DNA from: CBHWET01 sp966112985
Lineage (GTDB): Bacteria > Verrucomicrobiota > Verrucomicrobiia > Limisphaerales > JACDHS01
DNA length: 25,487 nucleotides
Assembly: GCA_966112985.1 (NCBI GenBank)
Contig: CBHWET010000024.1
Location: forward strand, 1 to 25,487
Direction of reading: 5' to 3'
How positions within the stretch are numbered: position 1 is the first letter of the stretch; every line of letters starts with the position of its first letter. This document shows positions 6,623-14,540 of the stretch, piece after piece. A model generated the notes under the pieces. That model did no database searches and was not told the DNA's origin. It saw only the letters and a list, made by a program, of their open reading frames with translations. A program made the position numbers and the translations under genes.

Positions 6623-9600
6623 ATGGCACAAGGCGGACCTGCATCTTATCGCGGATACGAGTATCAAATCAATGTTACCGTTTGGCTTGCGCTCGACCTG
6701 ATCATTCGCCGGAAACTCTGTGACACAATCATAATTGAACCGGCGTCGCTGGAGGACGTGTCTGCTGGATTGCAGGTCGAGTCCCAAACGGCAACAGCAA
6801 CGGTTAGATGCCCTCTAGCGACGCCGGTTCAGATTCAAATCAAATCTCGCGACACTGGCCACTGGAGCGGAGCCGATTTCCGGAACGTTATCTCGCCAGC
6901 ACCCGCAACGACCGAGAATGACACAAAGACGAAAGGCAAGAAGCACAAGAAGAAAGGCCCTCCCAAACGTCCAACTGCTGTCGAGCGGCTTCGTGCAAAC
7001 AAGGACGAGATTTACTGCCTTATAACAGATGCCCAGCAGCATGCAGAGCTGAGAAATTTCAGAGTTACGGAAGTTGGAAAGCGATCATCGGCAGATCGAC
7101 TTCCCACTACCGCTACAGTCGACGCCGATTTGGCTACTCGAATCACAATATTACCGCAACAGGCTGAGGCATTTGTTTTGCAGAATGCCAGGGATATTCT
7201 TAGGAACGAATTGCACGTGCCTGAGCCAATGCACGAAAAATGCATCGCTGAGCTCCGGGAAGCGGTGCGAAGGCGTTTGCTGAAGAAAGCCGATTCAGAA
7301 CTAGCTCGCGACGAAATTTTAGGGATTGTCCGCCGGAATGAAGGCTACCCTTCGATGCCACGTGCCATTGTTCTGCCAACGAATTATGTATCAATTCGCG
7401 ATCAATTGACGTCATTCCATGCAGTGTTTATCTGTGGCCCGCCGGGAACGGGAAAAACGTTCGTTGAGGAGCATTTAATTTACCAATGCAGAACAGCAGA
7501 AAACCCGTTCACGGTCGTTCGGCATGATGAAGCGGGTCGGAAAATCAGAGATATCCTCAAGGAACCTGAAAATCATGTCTTCGTGTTCGATGACCCTTTC
7601 GGCAGCTACGCAGTAGCCGATGATGCTCAATGGTGGATAAATGAGCTGCCAAAGTTGCTGGCTGATGCAGCCCCAAACAAAAAATTCATCATAGTTTCCC
7701 GAACCAGTGTTGCACAACAAATCCGCGTTGGAAAAATTCCTGAGGCATTAAATGCAATCAAGGTTGTTCTTTCCGATGATAATTATACCGAGCAGAAAAG
7801 GCGTGAAATTCTTAAAATCTATGCTCAAGCGCTTCCGCAAGAGCGCAGGGAATGGATCGAGGCCAAAGAAGAATTTATCATCCAACGCATTCACGCGCCG
7901 TTTTCTTTGGAGAATTTAATTAAGAATGTCGGACGCTTGGCTGAATGTAACGATTCGACACTGGAGATCGCTATAAAGCAGTCTAACATCGACACAATTA
8001 GCACTGAATTGACTCGGGAGATCGTGGCAAGGGGAAAGGATTCCATAGCCAGCGGAATCTTGTTGTGGTTTCGGCTGATGATCACTCGGGTAATTTCAAC
8101 TGACGATGTTCGCCATCTGCGGCGAACGCTGCAGAACCACTCGTCTTTAAAAGATCTGGATCCTGAAAAACTTTTTGATTGGCTGAAGGATTCTCATCGA
8201 CTTGTACAGACGGAACACGGATTTTCAGCTCACCCACTGGTTTTAGAAGGCTTGGAAAAGCTATTCGGGGCTGAACCCGGTCTTGGAGAACGCGTTGCAC
8301 AGGAGCTATTGAATGCCTTGGTTAACGCAAATGAGTTACCTTTCGCGCTGTCGGTGCTTAAGAAAGTTGCGTCGCGTAACCAGCCAGTTCCGCCAGCGGC
8401 GATGGTAGGGGTTGATCAGCATCTCGCAACTCGATTGATTCAGAGCGACGGTCCTGAATTTAGAGAGGCATTCCTCGCTGTTGATTACATTTGTGCCAAA
8501 ACTCCCGAAACAAAGTTGGCGAAAATATTGCAGACGAAGGCGTCCGGTGGCGCCCTTCAAGGATTCAATAGCTGGTCTGACCCGCAGCTCGCGCCAGAAG
8601 ATTTGAATTGCATCAGGAACTCGCCGAATACCCATGGTTGCGCACAAAAGTTTATCCGGAATGTGCTCATGGAAGAGATTGGCCACGCGTATTCAGAATC
8701 TCTGATCCCGTTTTTCCGGCAATTTGGATGGGACCTCAGTGACGAATTTTTAGTCGCCGCAGAACGCGCATTGGAAACGGGAAATTTGAGCGTTGATATC
8801 AAGCTGTTGGTGAAGGGGGCCCTGTCTGGTGCAAACGACAACGTTGAACGCGTTCTCGCCTCTAGTCTTAAGGCGCTCGACGAAGCCGAGTTACTTCTCG
8901 ACAGGCATTCGGAGGATTATGGCAAGGCTGAACAAGCGGAATTCGATGCCGCTTATTGTTCTCACGTTGCGGAGCAGCCATCAGAATTATATTTCGCACC
9001 GACAGAGGCGCTGGAAACAATCGTCAGACATCGACGAAAAAAAGAGGGTTTCCAGTGGATACTTGACCATGAAAGCCGAGCGCAGCTTTTTCGTCCGTGG
9101 GCAAAGAGCGTAGACGAGGAAACCAGTTCTCACGAAATCCGCGCCATTCTGTCCGCAAGTAAGGACACTGATTTAGATGTAGCGCTCGACGCAATCCGGC
9201 GGTCCCAGAAGACGGATTTTTTTCCTGACCTTCTGTCACTCTTGGGCAGCGTTCCGGAACGGATTTTGCAGGGCTGTGTATCTGTATTAGCGGACTGCTG
9301 CGATGACAAAAAATGGCAAGACGAAGCGGTGCCAGCCATATCCGCTCTCTCAACTGAGCGCAGAATAAAAACAGCTATTGGTATGTTGGGAGGGAACATG
9401 CGTCATAGAAATCAGGATAAGTACGAGGCCGCGATAAGAAAAATTGTATCACCTGACGAACTCACTGCCGTCACGGCGCTGGGAGATGAGAACCGCGACC
9501 AAAGCACAGCGGTGAACAACCCTGCTGTGGTGGCGATTTTCCGCGAAATTGCTCATGGAGCTTTCGAAGACTTGGCGGCGCAATCCGTGGAGTTGCTGGC

Positions 9601-10747
9601 CGCGGCTCAGCTAATAACCGCGGACGACTTGGAAAAGCATGTCAAATCGGAGAAATGGGAGATTCGACTGACGTGTCTTCGGGCGGCAGGGTTGCTCAAG
9701 ACCGTTGAATCGCGCCAACTGCTGCGACGAGCGTTGAACGACGAGGATTATCGATGCCGTCGAGCTGCGATGCACTTCATAGCAGGAGACGCAGATGCCG
9801 AAGAAAAACAGCTTATCCTCCACAAATGCGCGGACCCAAGCGCCCCGATCCGAGAGTTTTGTGCAACATTGGTTGGCAAGCAGGAGTGGGCCGAATCACA
9901 GGATGTGCTGGTGTCTCTGCTCAGAGACCGCCGGGATAATTCAGAAAATGCATTCTTTCATGGCCATATGCAGTCATTTCACGTCGCGCGCGCTGCTGCC
10001 GATTCGCTTGCACAGATGAAATGGAATGCGAAAACAATCGATGAAGTAATCAATTTCATTCAGCACCGCGATGCAGAAAAAGATGACCATTTGGTTCATT
10101 ATCGTCTTATTGAGGCTCTCGGTTTTCAAGATGATCTTCGAATTCCAAAGGTGTTAGAGCGGATGCTAGATGATCGATGGTTGATGCCTGGAGAAAAAAA
10201 CAGCTTTCCGATTCGGTATGCTGCGGCGTGGGCGCTCGTTTTTCAATTGTGGAATTCGGAAGCGGTGCGCAAAGCCGTCGATCACAAAAAGCTGCTCGAG
10301 TTTGCAAACCATCCTGATCCGCGGTTGGCAGTTCCTTGCCTCATCGCTCTTGGACTCGCGACCAGTAATGCAAGCGACGTGATAAACATCGAGGGAGCCG
10401 ATAAAGAAGACAGATTACTGATATTACTTCTTGCGATGCGAGCGAGGACAAAGTCCCTTCCCGTCCAATTGTTCGCGGAAACGCGGCATCACCCAGCGAA
10501 GCCGTTACTCGAATGCCCCTTTGCTAATCTGAAACTTGAAGCGGACTGGGATGCGTTCCTAAACAATCATGTGGCACTTTCAGAATGGCTCGATGTCAAA
10601 GCCGGCAAGCTTCAGCAGTATATTCATTTACTGATCGGCATGTTGAGAGACTCCGATTGCGGCAGTATTTATAGAAAAATCCGGAAACGTGAACTGAATA
10701 AAGGTATCCCCGTTCGCACTCTACGAAGCATGTTTGGAGGGGAATAA
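6623..10747 (+). CDS. Avs-like protein: Cap4/DUF4297-type nuclease, STAND NTPase, HEAT repeats
   Basis: A 1374-residue single-protein defence candidate. Residues 1-150 form a nuclease domain like that of Cap4/DUF4297: GYEYQ (11-15), Glu39, LEDV with Asp45, VQIQIKS with Gln72-x-Lys74, and later YCLITDA. A lysine-rich insert (KGKKHKKKGPPKR) sits within it near residue 100. The NTPase follows: Walker A GPPGTGKT near 271, Walker B VFVFDDPFG near 320 and FIIVSRTS near 356. The C-terminal 800 residues are helical; HEAT-like repeats are clearest at about 990-1200 (EIRLTCLRAAGLLKTVESRQ, CRRAAMHFIAG). This order matches Avs/STAND systems, where the repeat region binds a phage protein and oligomerisation activates the nuclease. 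The frame is open from TTG 6590, but ATG 6623 begins the conserved part. It follows the broken nuclease gene by 47 bp. The exact Avs class is not assigned. Confidence 0.82.
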   Translation: MAQGGPASYRGYEYQINVTVWLALDLIIRRKLCDTIIIEPASLEDVSAGLQVESQTATATVRCPLATPVQIQIKSRDTGHWSGADFRNVISPAPATTENDTKTKGKKHKKKGPPKRPTAVERLRANKDEIYCLITDAQQHAELRNFRVTEVGKRSSADRLPTTATVDADLATRITILPQQAEAFVLQNARDILRNELHVPEPMHEKCIAELREAVRRRLLKKADSELARDEILGIVRRNEGYPSMPRAIVLPTNYVSIRDQLTSFHAVFICGPPGTGKTFVEEHLIYQCRTAENPFTVVRHDEAGRKIRDILKEPENHVFVFDDPFGSYAVADDAQWWINELPKLLADAAPNKKFIIVSRTSVAQQIRVGKIPEALNAIKVVLSDDNYTEQKRREILKIYAQALPQERREWIEAKEEFIIQRIHAPFSLENLIKNVGRLAECNDSTLEIAIKQSNIDTISTELTREIVARGKDSIASGILLWFRLMITRVISTDDVRHLRRTLQNHSSLKDLDPEKLFDWLKDSHRLVQTEHGFSAHPLVLEGLEKLFGAEPGLGERVAQELLNALVNANELPFALSVLKKVASRNQPVPPAAMVGVDQHLATRLIQSDGPEFREAFLAVDYICAKTPETKLAKILQTKASGGALQGFNSWSDPQLAPEDLNCIRNSPNTHGCAQKFIRNVLMEEIGHAYSESLIPFFRQFGWDLSDEFLVAAERALETGNLSVDIKLLVKGALSGANDNVERVLASSLKALDEAELLLDRHSEDYGKAEQAEFDAAYCSHVAEQPSELYFAPTEALETIVRHRRKKEGFQWILDHESRAQLFRPWAKSVDEETSSHEIRAILSASKDTDLDVALDAIRRSQKTDFFPDLLSLLGSVPERILQGCVSVLADCCDDKKWQDEAVPAISALSTERRIKTAIGMLGGNMRHRNQDKYEAAIRKIVSPDELTAVTALGDENRDQSTAVNNPAVVAIFREIAHGAFEDLAAQSVELLAAAQLITADDLEKHVKSEKWEIRLTCLRAAGLLKTVESRQLLRRALNDEDYRCRRAAMHFIAGDADAEEKQLILHKCADPSAPIREFCATLVGKQEWAESQDVLVSLLRDRRDNSENAFFHGHMQSFHVARAAADSLAQMKWNAKTIDEVINFIQHRDAEKDDHLVHYRLIEALGFQDDLRIPKVLERMLDDRWLMPGEKNSFPIRYAAAWALVFQLWNSEAVRKAVDHKKLLEFANHPDPRLAVPCLIALGLATSNASDVINIEGADKEDRLLILLLAMRARTKSLPVQLFAETRHHPAKPLLECPFANLKLEADWDAFLNNHVALSEWLDVKAGKLQQYIHLLIGMLRDSDCGSIYRKIRKRELNKGIPVRTLRSMFGGE

Positions 10748-10990
10748 AACGGCCGAGCCAGGCTGGTTCTGGATAAAAATGCTGCGGAATGATCGTGGCG
10801 GGAACGAAAAATAACAACAAAAGCTGCAAACCAAAATGCGGTAAGGCAGAGACGATGTTTGTCAGATGGTTCCTGCATCCAGATAGACTTGAGATTTTTC
10901 GTCGGAACCAGTCAATGGCTTGGTTCACTGCAAAGGTACAATAACGCTGGATTGTTCATTCATCATTGGTAGTATTTTCACCCATACACC
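10748..10990. other. Intergenic region upstream of the Shango-type operon
   Basis: These 243 bp hold no gene that I can support. They contain a 7-bp inverted repeat, TGGTTCC (10867-10873) and GGAACCA (10904-10910), and further TGGTTC copies at about 10767 and 10923. The promoter of the downstream operon should lie here; TAGTAT at 10970-10975 is a possible -10 box without a good -35. No rho-independent terminator for the upstream gene is visible. Confidence 0.4.
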
Positions 10991-13198
10991 ATGGGTTGGA
11001 AAGGCACACTCCGGGCCATAGAAGCCGCTGAGCGACGATCTGAACGCGAGTCGCAGCGGAGATACAAACAATTGCTTCGGGAATCGAAAGAACGCGCCAA
11101 AATGGAGGCGCGTCAACAATGCGCCTTCGAGGTCGATTTTTACGAGAATCAAATCGAACGCATTCTCTCAATCCACAAAGAATGTCCCGAACCGTGGGAT
11201 TGGAATCTCATTTTTAATACGCCACCGCCACTTTCCCCTGAGAGGCCACAACTGCGGGGAGCGTTAGCCCAATCCACGTTGGATGAATTCAAGCCGAGCC
11301 TGATGGATAAGCTTCTGGGCCGAGTAGATAAGAAACGAGGAAAACTCGAATCGGCGCTGCAACTCGCGCAATCCCAAGACGAAGCTGAGTATCAAACAAT
11401 TTACGCCGAGTACCACCAACGATACACGGATTGGAACGACCGTAGGGAACTCGCATGGAAAGTTTTACATGGAGATATCAAGGCATACGTTGAGGCGCTC
11501 GAGGATTTCAACCCTTTCTCCGATGTCAAAGAACTCGGTGCGAACGTCGAGTGCACTGCTCATACCGCGCAATTATTCGAAGTTCGGCTCATTGCAAATC
11601 AGGGATTGATTCCAGATGAAATTAAATCTCTGACCGCAGCAGGCAAGGTTTCTACAAAACCGATGCCCCGATCGCGACAGCTTGAGCTTTATAGAGATTT
11701 CGTCTGTGCGGCCGCATTGCGGGTGGGAAGGGAGCTTTTTGCATTCATTCCCGTGCAGGCTGTGCTCGTCACGATCCGCGCAAAAATGCTGAACACGGCG
11801 ACCGGACACACATCCACCGCGCCAATCTTATCAGTCGCGTTCTTTCGACCGACGTTTAGTTCGTTAGATTTTGAGCGTCTGAATCCGGCTGATGCGATGG
11901 AAAATTTTCCGCATCGAATTGAGTTCAGCAAATCCGCAGGTTTTGAGGCGGTGGAGCCAATCACAGCCGCTCAGGCCATCAGTGGAGATTTCACCCGAAA
12001 AGCCGAACCGACATCAGAAAGAATAAACACAGCTCCACCGCAGCCATCTGAACCAGAATTGATGGAACGGCTGTTGATGGATTACCCAATCCAGCATGGC
12101 TGCCACTGGCTGCCTGTTTCAAAAGCTGCAAATCTGGTCGGCATCCTCCAGGAAACCAAGCTTACCATTGCGCAACGTCGCAAAATTGCTGAGAAGATCC
12201 AAAGCGCTGGTTACTGTGTGGAACCAGATGGACGCTACGATCCAACCCCGCAAGACTGGAACGGGGCTCTTGGCGTGTTTAAACCGGACGGAAGCGACGA
12301 TCGAACGCCCTCCCTGCCGTATGTCGGAGCCGCACGACTCCTGAAACTTTGCGTCCTCGTCGCTGGAGCTGACGGCCATATCGATGAACGAGAGCTTGAT
12401 GTTGTTCGAGATGTTATCGCTGGCCAGCTTCACCTCAGCACGACGGATTTGTTGCGCTTGAAGGTGCTGGAGCATTTTCTAATCAACAATCAGGGCGCCG
12501 CCCAGAGCGCTCTGCTTTCAATCGCTAAATTCGTTCCGTCTGAAAAACGGACCATTATTGCTGAGGTGCTCGTTCGTGTTGCCGCTGCTGACAACGTCAT
12601 CACCCGGGACGAGCATAAAGCGCTGGATCGGATTTTTAAGGCACTACAGCTTCCACCCGAGTCACTCGTCTCCCTAATTGAAAAATTTGGGCCTCGGAGA
12701 GACGAGGTAACAATTCAGACCGCATCACCAGCCCCTCCCAGCGAGCGCATTCCAGAGCCTCCTTCCGCTCCTGCTCCGGAACCGCACGGGTTTAAGCTTG
12801 ATATGTCTAAAATCCAAGCAATCTCGGAGGAGACAAAAGTTGTGATCGGCATTCTTTCGGAAGTAATGGATGAGGTTGATCCGGCCCCAGCACGCCCGGT
12901 GTCACTGGAGAAAGCGAAGGACGTTGCAAAAGTACCTCCGCTTCCTGACGCGGTTTCTGCTTCGACATACGATTTAACTGGTCTGGATGCGTCGTTGCAT
13001 GCCGTCGTCGGCCAGTTATTGCAACAGGAATCTTGGACGAAAGCGGCATTCGATGCCTTGGCGAAATCGTTTCACCTGATGCCGCTTGGACTTTACGACT
13101 CAATTAACGAATGGGCCGACGAGGCGCTGGGCGACTTTCTGCTCGAAGGAGAAGATCCGATTCTCGTACGCAAAGAACTAATCAAACAACAAAAGTAA
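10991..13198 (+). CDS. sngA: Shango SngA-type TerB-domain protein
   Basis: A 735-residue protein. It starts with a charged coiled-coil (about 8-45: RAIEAAERRSERESQRRYKQ) and a long uncharacterised region. A TerB domain spans about 445-560, with the two characteristic acidic repeats LVAGADGHIDERELDVV and VAAADNVITRDEHKALDRIF. After a Pro-rich linker (PAPPSERIPEPPSAPAPEP), the last 100 residues resemble a TerB_C domain (LHAVVGQLLQQESWTKAAF, LYDSINEWADEALGDFLLEG). TerB acidic repeats are associated with metal or stress sensing in tellurite-resistance systems. Gene order TerB protein, P-loop ATPase, Lhr-like helicase is that of the Shango anti-phage system (Millman et al. 2022), so this is the SngA position. 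The TAA is 7 bp from the next ATG, so the genes form an operon. Confidence 0.85.
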   Translation: MGWKGTLRAIEAAERRSERESQRRYKQLLRESKERAKMEARQQCAFEVDFYENQIERILSIHKECPEPWDWNLIFNTPPPLSPERPQLRGALAQSTLDEFKPSLMDKLLGRVDKKRGKLESALQLAQSQDEAEYQTIYAEYHQRYTDWNDRRELAWKVLHGDIKAYVEALEDFNPFSDVKELGANVECTAHTAQLFEVRLIANQGLIPDEIKSLTAAGKVSTKPMPRSRQLELYRDFVCAAALRVGRELFAFIPVQAVLVTIRAKMLNTATGHTSTAPILSVAFFRPTFSSLDFERLNPADAMENFPHRIEFSKSAGFEAVEPITAAQAISGDFTRKAEPTSERINTAPPQPSEPELMERLLMDYPIQHGCHWLPVSKAANLVGILQETKLTIAQRRKIAEKIQSAGYCVEPDGRYDPTPQDWNGALGVFKPDGSDDRTPSLPYVGAARLLKLCVLVAGADGHIDERELDVVRDVIAGQLHLSTTDLLRLKVLEHFLINNQGAAQSALLSIAKFVPSEKRTIIAEVLVRVAAADNVITRDEHKALDRIFKALQLPPESLVSLIEKFGPRRDEVTIQTASPAPPSERIPEPPSAPAPEPHGFKLDMSKIQAISEETKVVIGILSEVMDEVDPAPARPVSLEKAKDVAKVPPLPDAVSASTYDLTGLDASLHAVVGQLLQQESWTKAAFDALAKSFHLMPLGLYDSINEWADEALGDFLLEGEDPILVRKELIKQQK

Positions 13199-13205
13199 CA
13201 ACCAT

Positions 13206-14540
13206 ATGGCGGAAATAAAACGACGTGAACGCGACGCAGTATTGCAATCCCTTCAAGCCGGTTTAGTGCCTCGCACGGGCCTGCACCTTATCCAGGTCGG
13301 ACGCAAAGACGAAGTGTCAGCGATGCTGACCGACTTGGAAAGAATTGAACAAGGTGGCGCAGCATTCCGCATTGTGATGGGCCGTTTCGGAAGCGGCAAA
13401 AGCTTCTTTCTCAATTTGGTCAGGACACTCGCTTTACAAAAACGAATGGTGGTCGTGCAGGCGGATATGTCGATGGAACGTCGTATTCACGCTTCCGGTG
13501 GCCAAGCGCGCGGGCTGTTTTCGGAGTTAATGAAAAATCTGGCGATCAAGTCCAAACCAGAAGGTGGAGCGTTGCGCAACCTCTGCGAGGGATGGATTTC
13601 CAGCGTTCAGAATCAGGTCAAAACCACCGGTGGCAGCGATGAAGACGTAAAACGCCGCATTGTCCAAGATTTGCGCGAACTACAGGATGCGGTTGGCGGT
13701 TTTGAATTCGCGGAAGTTTTGTCCAAATATTACGAAGGCCATGTCAACGGTAACGATGCGTTGCAAGGAGCTGCCTTGAGATGGTTGCGGGCAGAATACA
13801 TAACCAAAACGGATGCCCGCGCTGAACTCGGGATTAGGCGCATCATCGATGATGAGAACTTCTATGACAGCCTGAAACTGATGGCTGCGTTCTGCGTCAA
13901 GGCGGGTTATGCGGGCTTACTAGTTAACTTGGATGAAATGGTTGTCTTGTCGCACCGCCTCCCCAGCACGAGAGCTCGACAAACGAACTACGAAGCAATT
14001 TTGACACTTTTGAATGATTGTTTTCAGGGCAATGTTCAAAACCTCGGGTTTCTCCTCGGCGGAACAGATGAATTTGTTGAAGACAAGCGTCGTGGCCTAT
14101 ACAGCTACGAAGCGCTACGTTCCCGATTAGCTGAAAACCGGTTCGCAGGCGAGGGAGTGAAAGATTTCGCCGGTCCCGTGCTCCGCTTGCAATGCCTGAC
14201 CCCGGAAGACCTTTTTGTCCTTTTGCGGAATATCCGCCACGTCCACGCCTCAGGCGATAGCACAAAATACATCGTTCCTGACGAAGCGATTGCCGGTGTT
14301 TTACGAAAAGCATGTGAAACGCTGGGTGCTGAATATTACAAAACCCCACGCGACATCGTTCGGTCTTTCGTTGGACTGCTGAGTGTCGTGGAACAGAATC
14401 CTGGCCGCAATTGGCAAAGCTTCCTGGGTGATGCGTTTGTTGTAAAAACCGACAAACCCGCCTCAGCCGAGGAAGAAATCGCAAAGGGTGCGCCGCCACC
14501 AGACGATTCCGCCGAGGACCTTGAAACTTTGAAGCTCTAA
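13206..14540 (+). CDS. sngB: Shango SngB-type ATPase (BrxD/DUF2791-like)
   Basis: A 444-residue AAA-like ATPase of the BREX BrxD/DUF2791 family. Near the N-terminus is VPRTGLHLIQVGRKDE, then Walker A GRFGSGKS (59-66, within RIVMGRFGSGKSFF). ADMSMERR and a GQARGLFSEL segment follow, with Walker B GLLVNLDEM (about 237-245) and a sensor-like GFLLGGTDEF near 283. The C-terminus is acidic and Pro/Ala-rich (EEEIAKGAPPPDDSAEDLE). In BREX types with BrxD and in Shango, this ATPase is encoded beside an Lhr-like helicase and is thought to work with it on DNA. Its stop overlaps the helicase start in the sequence TAATG, indicating coupled translation. The ATG at 13206 agrees with the usual N-terminus of the family. 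Confidence 0.88.
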   Translation: MAEIKRRERDAVLQSLQAGLVPRTGLHLIQVGRKDEVSAMLTDLERIEQGGAAFRIVMGRFGSGKSFFLNLVRTLALQKRMVVVQADMSMERRIHASGGQARGLFSELMKNLAIKSKPEGGALRNLCEGWISSVQNQVKTTGGSDEDVKRRIVQDLRELQDAVGGFEFAEVLSKYYEGHVNGNDALQGAALRWLRAEYITKTDARAELGIRRIIDDENFYDSLKLMAAFCVKAGYAGLLVNLDEMVVLSHRLPSTRARQTNYEAILTLLNDCFQGNVQNLGFLLGGTDEFVEDKRRGLYSYEALRSRLAENRFAGEGVKDFAGPVLRLQCLTPEDLFVLLRNIRHVHASGDSTKYIVPDEAIAGVLRKACETLGAEYYKTPRDIVRSFVGLLSVVEQNPGRNWQSFLGDAFVVKTDKPASAEEEIAKGAPPPDDSAEDLETLKL

